Source: Acidobacteriota bacterium (GTDB lineage: Bacteria; Actinomycetota; Acidimicrobiia; Spongiisociales; UBA5794). Taken from it: a stretch of 9,044 nucleotides of DNA. Positions 1 through 4,542 of this stretch are shown here, piece by piece (positions within the stretch are counted from its first letter, which is position 1; the number at the start of each line of letters is the position of its first letter). The stretch spans positions 1-9,044 of the forward strand of contig SMXV01000120.1 of NCBI GenBank assembly GCA_004356175.1, written 5' to 3'. Made by a program: the position numbers and the translations under genes. Under the pieces are notes generated by a model. The model had not been told where the DNA came from and did no database searches. It was given only the letters and a program-made list of their open reading frames with translations.

Positions 1-2
1 CA

Positions 3-416
3 GGACAGATCGGTGAGCTCGCCGAGACATTCTTTTCGTTCCAGGGCGCAACATCGCAGGGCAGGCTACGCAAGGAACTGCCTGGTTGGTTGGAGCGCAT
101 CCATGCGCAGGGCATCGACGTGATGTTGTTGGTACCTGTCTGACCTGTATGTCACGTGTCGGTCGGGCACGTCGCACGAGCCATTGAAGAGTCGGGGATA
201 CCAACAGTCACGGTGGTGGTGCGGTCGTTCGCACATAGGGCAACCGAGATGCACCTGCCAAGAACGCTGACTGTGAACCATCCGATGGGACGACCGCTCG
301 GTCCCGCACATCAGGCAGACCGCCACAACGCTGTACTCGACGCTGCGTTCGCCCTCCTGACTTCAGCAACGGAGAGTGGGTCAATGGCACAGGATCGTGC
401 CGAGTTCCGAAGTTAG
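3..416 (+). CDS. GrdB-like selenoprotein (glycine/betaine/sarcosine reductase B family), 5' end missing
   Basis: The frame opens before the window, reads through an in-frame TGA at 141-143 and stops at TAG 414-416, giving 137 visible residues. Both sides of the TGA read as one protein: 46 residues ending in MLLVPV, then Sec, then PVCHVSVGHVARAIEESGIP and 'RTLTVNHPMGRPLGP'. From memory of the family, GrdB-like proteins have a redox centre of the form 'VP-(U/C)-P-x-C' followed by a VGxxARAxEExGIPTV-like helix, and many homologues have Cys where this one has TGA. I therefore read the codon as selenocysteine in a U-x-x-C motif (visible residues 47 and 50). A SECIS-like hairpin follows immediately. 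The substrate is unknown; short GrdB-like proteins need not belong to a true glycine reductase. No selA, selB, selC or selD is in the window. The alternative is a nonsense-mutated gene, which the conserved downstream frame and the hairpin argue against. Confidence 0.82.
154..172 (+). promoter_or_regulatory. Bacterial SECIS-like hairpin for UGA recoding
   Basis: A seven-pair stem, 154-160 with 166-172 (one G-U pair, the rest Watson-Crick), closes a five-base GGTCG loop at 161-165. The loop begins 18 bases after the TGA at 141-143. Bacterial SECIS elements are short hairpins just downstream of UGA, with a guanine and uracil in the apical loop that SelB recognises; the well-studied E. coli element also carries GGUC in its loop. 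Spacing, size and loop all fit. It lies within the coding sequence, as expected in bacteria. Confidence 0.72.
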
Positions 417-427
417 GTACGGGCGTC

Positions 428-470
428 CGCGAAAACTCGACATGTTCGCGAAAAGCAACATGCAAAATCG
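428..470 (+). promoter_or_regulatory. 43-bp promoter-like repeat, copy 1, upstream of structured RNA 1
   Basis: This stretch matches 952-994 at 36 of 43 positions. The most conserved part is an 18-base identical block at 443-460. CGCGAAAA occurs twice inside the unit (428-435 and 447-454), 19 bp apart. TCGACA at 437-442 could be a -35 box, followed by the conserved 18-base spacer and an A/T-rich -10 region around 461-468. That would start a transcript near 474, just before the closing stem of RNA 1 at 477. The identical spacer is unusual for a plain promoter and suggests that a protein also binds there. Promoter function is inferred. Confidence 0.55.
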
Positions 471-473
471 GTG

Positions 474-911
474 CCATTGCATCGGTGCTCGTCGTATCTT
501 CTGTCTTGTTCGAAGGGTGCAAGCCCGGAGAGCAGGCGGCTGGGTCACCGTTTCGGTGAAATCAACCGGGAAACCGGTAGCCGCCAGCGAGACAGGGAAA
601 CCTGGATTGCACGGCCAACCGCTTCGGCGGAAGGCAGGACCTTGAGGAGGAGCCCAGCCTTTGAGAGGTCACTGGAGAGACGCCCTCGGGTGGATCTCCG
701 ACCCGGAAGGAGCTTCGGCTCTGGAAGGGGACCCAGACGAGAGCTTCGGCTCAAGGATGGGGTCTCGGATTGAAGGAGGCCTAGGTCGCCGGAGAGAAGA
801 GGCGAACCGGGAAGAAGCGGGAAACCGTGGAAACCCGGACAGGAGTGACATTGTCACTCCGAATGCAAACCCCGAGAGGGCGAGACTTAGGTCGAGCTTC
901 CTCGGGGTTTT
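474..911 (+). ncRNA. Large structured noncoding RNA 1, family not recognised
   Basis: About 440 bases can be folded almost end to end by eye. An outer stem 477-482/863-868 encloses the molecule. Inside are: stem 517-522/607-612, closing an arm with 535-541/579-585 and hairpins 545-559, 565-578 (GAAA loop) and 593-604 (GAAA); hairpin 614-635 with a TTCG loop; 674-699 with tandem G-A pairs; 702-729 with a GGAA/GGAA internal loop and TTCG loop; 730-764 with a TTCG loop; 786-805; 807-838 with a GAAA loop; and an eight-pair hairpin 842-860. An intrinsic terminator ends it. GNRA and TTCG loops read correctly only on this strand, which fixes the orientation. No protein-like open frame fits. I see no hallmark of RNase P RNA, tmRNA, 6S RNA, tRNA-Sec or a group II intron. 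It resembles ornate large RNAs such as GOLLD, ROOL or OLE only in general style. End points are estimates. Confidence 0.75.
868..911 (+). terminator. Intrinsic terminator of structured RNA 1
   Basis: The outer arms AACCCCGAG (868-876) and CTCGGGGTT (901-909) pair perfectly. The hairpin continues inward through 878-881/896-899 and a tandem G-A step (882-883 with 894-895) to 884-886/891-893, closing a TTAG loop at 887-890. A run of four T residues (908-911) follows the G-rich arm. The TTAG loop and AACCCC base are shared with the terminator of RNA 2. Confidence 0.78.
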
Positions 912-951
912 GCGCGTGTCGGTCCCAGCCAGGCAGCGATGGCGGCCAGAC

Positions 952-994
952 CGCGAAAACTTGGCGTGTTCGCGAAAAGCAACAGACAATTTCG
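952..994 (+). promoter_or_regulatory. 43-bp promoter-like repeat, copy 2, upstream of structured RNA 2
   Basis: This is the second copy of the 428-470 repeat. The two CGCGAAAA elements lie at 952-959 and 971-978, again 19 bp apart. TTGGCG at 961-966 is a better -35 match than in copy 1. The identical 18-base spacer at 967-984 follows, then GACAAT at 985-990 as a possible -10 box, which puts the start near 997. Copy 2 begins about 40 bases after the terminator of RNA 1, so RNA 2 should be transcribed independently. Confidence 0.57.
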
Positions 995-996
995 CT

Positions 997-1291
997 TGCA
1001 GATGTCACCGGAAGCTGCCATATTGACTTCTACGCAGAGGGGCAACCCGATGCGGACGCAGAAGGGAAACCAGAAGCGGGCCGGTGTAAAAACCGGAGAG
1101 GGTTCGGAAACGGATCCGCCTGGAAGGAACCATCGGAAGGTGGGACGGGACGAAAGTTCCGCCGCAGCGAGTAATGTCGCCGGTCAGACGGGAGAGGCAG
1201 TGAGCTTCGGCTCATAGCCTGCGGAACGGAAGGTCGCAAGACTGGAAGTGAAGCAGAGAACCCCAAGGGGGCTTAGGCTTCCTTGGGGTTT
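997..1291 (+). ncRNA. Structured noncoding RNA 2, partner of RNA 1, family not recognised
   Basis: About 295 bases form a chain of short hairpins: 1033-1054 with tandem G-A pairs and a GCAA loop; 1057-1078 with an AGAA/AGAA internal loop and GAAA loop; 1081-1096; 1100-1117 with a GAAA loop; 1130-1143 with a GGAA loop; 1146-1161 with a GAAA loop; 1162-1183; 1195-1220 with an inner TTCG loop; and 1226-1249 with a GGAA/GGAA internal loop and GCAA loop. Possible closing stems are 1015-1018/1253-1256 and 1026-1030/1245-1249; the latter competes with the base of the last hairpin. An intrinsic terminator follows directly. RNA 2 shares its promoter repeat, terminator design, GAGC-TTCG-GCTC hairpin and purine-rich internal loops with RNA 1, but it is shorter and does not align along its length. 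The two look like related modules, not a simple duplication. The next gene has its own start signals, so RNA 2 is not a leader of it. Ends are approximate. Confidence 0.74.
1259..1291 (+). terminator. Intrinsic terminator of structured RNA 2
   Basis: AACCCCAAGG (1259-1268) and CCTTGGGGTT (1281-1290) form ten perfect pairs. Four more pairs, two of them G-U, extend the stem to a TTAG loop at 1273-1276. A short T run (1289-1291, then TCT) follows. The AACCCC base and CTTAGG tip are the same as in the terminator of RNA 1. Confidence 0.8.
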
Positions 1292-1342
1292 CTCGCGTCT
1301 GGGGTTCCGTGGCTCGATCAGGCGAACGTCGTGTTCTTAAGC

Positions 1343-1348
1343 TACTAT
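1343..1348 (+). promoter_or_regulatory. -10 box of the PH/SHOCT gene, leaderless start predicted
   Basis: TACTAT ends seven bases before the ATG at 1356, so transcription would begin at or next to the start codon. No Shine-Dalgarno sequence precedes the ATG, and I see no convincing -35 box. Confidence 0.5.
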
Positions 1349-1355
1349 CTGTCTC

Positions 1356-2012
1356 ATGTCATGGCCCCAGGATGCACTCACCGCGGATGAGACAATCATC
1401 ACAACCTTCCGACCCCATTGGAAGCTGCTTGCGGTACCGATCGGATGGTTCGTGCTGCTATCGATTGGCTGGGGGCTTGTCATCCGCTTCCTGAACATCG
1501 GCGCTTTCGGATTTTTTGTGTATGTCGTGCTTGCGTTGTGGCTTGTTGTTACCCCCGTTCTGAGGTGGTGGACCATGCTGTATGTACTCACATCGGAGCG
1601 GCTCATGACTCGTCACGGTCTTGTGGCCAAGAGTGGTATTGAGATTCCGCTTGAGAACATCACGAACGTCAATTTTTCCCAGACCGTCTTCGAGCGCATA
1701 ATCGGTGCCGGAGATCTTCTCGTTGAGTCAGCCGGCTCATCAGGTCAGTCCCGTTTCAAGGACATCCCCCACCCTGATGTGTTCCAGACCGAGCTCTACC
1801 GTGTCCGGGAGGAGCGCACCCTCTTCCTCAGCGGCCGCGCGAGTTCAACGCCGCCTCCATCGCCATCAGTGCCAGCAGCGTCTCCGGAGTCGGAGCGTGG
1901 CGGTCTTGCCAATGCGGAACTCATTCAGAAACTTGCTGAACTTCGAGACCAGGGACATATCTCTGATGAGGAGTTCGACACCAAACGCATGGAACTACTC
2001 GACGAGATGTGA
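1356..2012 (+). CDS. Membrane protein with bacterial PH domain and C-terminal SHOCT domain
   Basis: The 218-residue protein has a short cytoplasmic N-terminus, two hydrophobic helices (about 24-46 and 49-70), and then a bPH2/YdbS-like (DUF304-type) domain at about 72-157. The domain shows the usual 'YVLTSERLMTRHGLVAKSG' opening and an 'IPLENITNVNF' strand. A Pro/Ser/Ala-rich linker (162-180) leads to a SHOCT domain at about 186-216 with the typical pattern IQKLAELRDQGHISDEEF. Proteins of this type sit in the membrane with the PH fold facing the cytoplasm; SHOCT is a short helical module often found at protein ends. The function is unknown. The ATG at 1356 is chosen because the hydrophobic profile and the -10 box fit it. 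The gene ends eight bases from the oppositely transcribed methyltransferase, with no obvious terminator hairpin between them. Confidence 0.88.
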   Translation: MSWPQDALTADETIITTFRPHWKLLAVPIGWFVLLSIGWGLVIRFLNIGAFGFFVYVVLALWLVVTPVLRWWTMLYVLTSERLMTRHGLVAKSGIEIPLENITNVNFSQTVFERIIGAGDLLVESAGSSGQSRFKDIPHPDVFQTELYRVREERTLFLSGRASSTPPPSPSVPAASPESERGGLANAELIQKLAELRDQGHISDEEFDTKRMELLDEM

Positions 2013-2020
2013 GCGGTGTG

Positions 2021-3232
2021 TCACGTATCGACCCGGTCGAAGCGCGTAACTGTCTCGATGTGATATGTCTGGGGAAACAGGTCGACCGGTGTCGCTTCCA
2101 CGTATTCGTACCCGTGCGCGACAAGAAGTTTCGAGTCGCGTGCCAAGCTTGCGGGATCACAAGCAACATAGACGATGCGCCGCGGCATAGTTGACGTGAC
2201 GGCGTCCACTCCTTTCTGCCCGAGACCTCTCCGGGGTGGATCGACAACCGCAACGTCCCAGTACTCATCGAGTGATTCAATGTCCCTGGTAAACGAACCG
2301 GTCACGACTTTGTGATCGACACCGGCACGCGACAGGTTGCCCCTCGCTGCCGCTACTGCGTCTGCCGAGGATTCAAGGCCGATGACTCTCCCAGCGGAGC
2401 GACCGACAGTTGCACCAAAGAGACCAACGCCGCAGTACCCGTCGAGCATTGTCTCGTCATCACGGACGTCAAGCGCCTCAGTAACGAGGTCAACCAATGT
2501 GTCAGCGCCCGGTGTGTTGCTCTGAAAGAATCCATCCACAGGAATGTCGAAGGTGACTCCAGATACGACCTCGGACAAGGCCGGATCGCCGTGAACCGCC
2601 CTGATACGTCCGCCAGACCGGTGCGCAACAGGAGCCCCCCACGAACCAACGCCATCAGGCACGTCGCCTTCAAGTATGACCAAGGTGTCTCCTGTACGCG
2701 TGCCTGCTCGTAGCGTTAGTCGCGTGACGCCTTCAAGGTCACCGACGCTGGAGTACAAATCCTGGAGCTCAGGCACAAGAAGTGGACAATGCTCAAGATG
2801 CACAATGTCGTGGCTGGACGATCGGTAGAGACCGGGTAGACCGTCCACGACGTGAAAATCCATTCGGTTGCGGTATCCAAGATCGGGCCCGACAGAGACA
2901 GCTTCATGCACCAGGGGACTGCGTAGACGCCCGAGATGTTCGAGTTGGTCGCGCACGGTCTTGGTTTTCCAGGAGCGTTGAGTGTCCGTATCGGTGAACT
3001 GCCACTGGCATCCACCACAGGTTTCGGCATACTCGCATGGGGGCTCACGTCGAAGGGGCGATGGATCAATGATGCGGACGAGCGCCGCGCGTGCCCACGA
3101 CCCACGATCTTCAACGATGGACGCTTCGATGACTTCGCCTGGCATTGCACCGGCAATGAAGTGGGCCTTGCCGTCCTTGCGGGCCACCGCTTCGCCGCCG
3201 TGTGCCATGTCATGTGGGTGGAGTTCGACCAT
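2021..3232 (-). CDS. RumA/TrmA-family RNA uracil-C5 methyltransferase with [4Fe-4S] cysteines
   Basis: This 403-residue protein transfers a methyl group from S-adenosylmethionine to C5 of a uracil in rRNA or tRNA. A TRAM-like RNA-binding segment covers about 1-58. Cys66, Cys72, Cys75 and Cys149 (CEYAETCGGC, later HLEHCP) match the iron-sulfur ligands of RlmD. FFQSN at 235-239, the SAM-binding loop DGYCGVGLFG at 264-273, DPPRRGL at 331-337, the nucleophile Cys358 in YVACDPASLARD, and Glu393 (HIETV), the likely general base, are all in family order. Length is normal. The exact target base cannot be told from sequence; RlmD (23S rRNA) is the closest named relative because of the cluster cysteines. 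The start at 3232 lies six bases after a TANNNT box on this strand. The gene is divergent from the 3306 gene. Confidence 0.93.
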   Translation of the reverse strand: MVELHPHDMAHGGEAVARKDGKAHFIAGAMPGEVIEASIVEDRGSWARAALVRIIDPSPLRREPPCEYAETCGGCQWQFTDTDTQRSWKTKTVRDQLEHLGRLRSPLVHEAVSVGPDLGYRNRMDFHVVDGLPGLYRSSSHDIVHLEHCPLLVPELQDLYSSVGDLEGVTRLTLRAGTRTGDTLVILEGDVPDGVGSWGAPVAHRSGGRIRAVHGDPALSEVVSGVTFDIPVDGFFQSNTPGADTLVDLVTEALDVRDDETMLDGYCGVGLFGATVGRSAGRVIGLESSADAVAAARGNLSRAGVDHKVVTGSFTRDIESLDEYWDVAVVDPPRRGLGQKGVDAVTSTMPRRIVYVACDPASLARDSKLLVAHGYEYVEATPVDLFPQTYHIETVTRFDRVDT

Positions 3233-3238
3233 GGCGGT

Positions 3239-3244
3239 AACCTA
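3239..3244 (-). promoter_or_regulatory. -10 box of the RNA methyltransferase gene
   Basis: On the reverse strand this reads TAGGTT and ends six bases before the ATG at 3232. There is no Shine-Dalgarno sequence, so a leaderless transcript is predicted. No clear -35 box was found. Confidence 0.48.
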
Positions 3245-3305
3245 ACGCCATCACGCGCCACAGATTCGAGTTGCGTTGTGCTGTATCACGAAGGGCAATG
3301 CGTCA

Positions 3306-3671
3306 ATGGAATCCGTTCTCACGTTTCACCAGAACTGGTTCTTTGTTTCAATCGCCGCAACAGGCATCGTTGGAGTGTGGGGAGTGACTCTTGCCGTTCT
3401 AAAGCGGACACCGCGAGCCGCATTCAACTGGGCACGGAGCATTGCGATTGCTGCCATCCTGGTTCAGGTCGCTGCAGGAACGTATCTATACAGCAACGAT
3501 CTTCGACCCGGCAACTCGTTTCATGTGTTCTACGGTGTCGTGATTGTCATCACGCTGACCCTTGCCTATGTCTATCGGTCCACGATGGCCCGCAAGCCCG
3601 GTCTGACATATGGCATTCTGCTGCTCTTCGTGATGGGACTCGGTCTGCGTGCGTGGGCGAACGTCGTTTGA
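3306..3671 (+). CDS. Small membrane protein with four predicted helices, unknown function
   Basis: The 121-residue protein has about four hydrophobic segments: residues 10-31, 44-62, 71-88 and 98-118. His8 (FHQNWFF) lies before helix 1 and another His (NSFHVFYG) starts helix 3. Paired histidines at helix ends can mark haem-binding membrane proteins, but I see no established motif and make no such claim. The ATG at 3306 is preferred over the upstream in-frame TTG at 3276, because an AAGGG Shine-Dalgarno-like sequence lies 10 bases before it and the extra residues (CCITKGNAS) are unlike a membrane N-terminus. It lies 68 bases upstream of fabI in the same direction and could be weakly co-transcribed with it, but fabI appears to have its own -10 box. 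I do not recognise a family. Confidence 0.78.
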   Translation: MESVLTFHQNWFFVSIAATGIVGVWGVTLAVLKRTPRAAFNWARSIAIAAILVQVAAGTYLYSNDLRPGNSFHVFYGVVIVITLTLAYVYRSTMARKPGLTYGILLLFVMGLGLRAWANVV

Positions 3672-3703
3672 CACCGCTGTTGTCTCGGCCAAGGGTCACA
3701 ACA

Positions 3704-3713
3704 TTGCTACGAT
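3704..3713 (+). promoter_or_regulatory. Extended -10 promoter element and ribosome site upstream of fabI
   Basis: TTGCTACGAT contains a TG dinucleotide one base before TACGAT, the extended -10 pattern that can work without a good -35 box. A TTGACA at 3668-3673 is 34 bases away, too far to pair with it. The fabI start at 3740 has AAAGGG at 3729-3734, five bases upstream, as a Shine-Dalgarno sequence. This gene therefore has a leader, unlike several of its neighbours. Confidence 0.42.
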
Positions 3714-3739
3714 TTGGGACTGTCCTCGAAAGGGTTTGA

Positions 3740-4525
3740 ATGCTCGAAGGAAAGAAGCTTCTCATAACTGGCGTCCTCACGGACGATTCGATTGCATGGC
3801 ATGTAGCCAGAGTCGCGCAGGAGCAGGGCGCTCAGGTCGTACTTACAGGATTTGGCCGAAGCATGTCCCTCACCGCTCGGTCCGCGAAGCGGCTTCCAAA
3901 CGGGGCTGATGTTCTCGAACTCGATATCACCGAACCGGACCACATGGACCGAGTCGTTGCCGACATCCGCACCGAGTGGGGGAGTCTCGATGGTGCGCTT
4001 CACGCGATTGCGTACGCTCCGTCGGATGCACTCGGCGGCAACTTCCTCAGCACGCCGCCTGAGTCGGCGGCAATAACGTTCATCACATCTGCATTCTCCT
4101 ACAAGACCCTGACTGCTGGACTTCGGCCACTCTTCAATGAGGCAGGTGGAGGTGCAATGGTCGCACTCGACTTTGACAACTCCACAGCGTGGCCGACCTA
4201 TGACTGGATGGGTGTCTCAAAGTCTGCGTTGCAATCGGTAAATCGGTATCTCTGCCGATATCTTGGGCCGGAGAACATTCGTACCAACCTTGTGGCATCC
4301 GGACCGCTTGCAACCATTGCAGCAAAGTCGATCCCTGGCTTCGTTCAGTTCGACGGATTGTGGGAGATTCGTGCACCTCTCGGTTGGGACACTTCAAAGC
4401 CAGAACCGGTTGCCAACATGGTGTGTGTGCTGCTGTCGGACTTTTCAACTGCAGTCTCAGGCGAAATTGTCCACGTCGATGGTGGTTTCCACGCTGTTGC
4501 GGCCGGTGTGACGGAGGGGCTATAG
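3740..4525 (+). CDS. fabI: Enoyl-[acyl-carrier-protein] reductase (NADH), InhA/FabI type
   Basis: FabI reduces the trans-2 double bond of enoyl-ACP with NADH, the last step of each fatty-acid elongation cycle, in the cytoplasm. The 261-residue protein is a typical short-chain dehydrogenase of this type. It has the cofactor loop LLITGVLTDDSIAWHVARVA at 7-26, an acidic LDIT strand (61-64), active-site Tyr154 and Lys161 (TYDWMGVSKSAL), Phe145 in ALDFD, the 'NLVASGPLATIA' segment at 183-194, and the C-terminal strand GEIVHVDGGFH. These follow mycobacterial InhA closely. One difference stands out: the motif corresponding to HSIGFMP of InhA reads HAIAYAP (88-94), so the serine known as Ser94 in InhA is Ala89 here. 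The start is supported by AAAGGG five bases upstream. The gene is convergent with the histidine kinase gene, 17 bases away. Confidence 0.95.
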   Translation: MLEGKKLLITGVLTDDSIAWHVARVAQEQGAQVVLTGFGRSMSLTARSAKRLPNGADVLELDITEPDHMDRVVADIRTEWGSLDGALHAIAYAPSDALGGNFLSTPPESAAITFITSAFSYKTLTAGLRPLFNEAGGGAMVALDFDNSTAWPTYDWMGVSKSALQSVNRYLCRYLGPENIRTNLVASGPLATIAAKSIPGFVQFDGLWEIRAPLGWDTSKPEPVANMVCVLLSDFSTAVSGEIVHVDGGFHAVAAGVTEGL

Positions 4526-4540
4526 CTCAGGGCCGCTGAG
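4526..4540. terminator. Small hairpin between convergent fabI and histidine kinase genes
   Basis: CTCAG (4526-4530) and CTGAG (4536-4540) form five pairs around a GGCCG loop in the 17-base gap between the two stop codons. There is no T run on either side. It may help end both transcripts, but it is short. Confidence 0.3.
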
Positions 4541-4542
4541 TC

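Noticed and set aside
156..416. Separate small gene starting at GTG 156
   Set aside because: It is the continuation of the upstream frame through the TGA at 141-143. The joined protein matches the GrdB-like pattern and a SECIS-like hairpin is present.
376..1266. Several overlapping open frames of 60-120 codons on both strands between 376 and 1266
   Set aside because: The predicted peptides are Arg/Gly/Ser-rich with no recognisable pattern, and they run across nested hairpins and terminators. They are by-products of G/A-rich structured RNA.
474..1291. RNase P RNA, tmRNA, 6S RNA or a group II intron
   Set aside because: I could not find the conserved RNase P core strings, a tmRNA tRNA-like end, a large 6S bubble, or an intron domain V with boundary motifs.
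997..1291. Riboswitch or attenuator controlling the PH/SHOCT gene
   Set aside because: The gene has its own -10 box at 1343-1348 and probably starts without a leader, so the RNA 2 terminator would not control it.
417..1300. tRNA-Sec or selenocysteine machinery next to the selenoprotein
   Set aside because: I found no anticodon arm with TCA in a tRNA-Sec context and no selA, selB or selD frame. The structured RNAs are far too long for tRNA-Sec.
2312..3261. Other-frame open frames across the RNA methyltransferase gene
   Set aside because: The reverse-strand frame 2021-3232 contains all catalytic motifs in order; the others are shadows.
3276..3305. Upstream TTG start for the small membrane protein
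   Set aside because: TTG 3276 has no ribosome site, while ATG 3306 has AAGGG at a usable distance and gives a sensible N-terminus.
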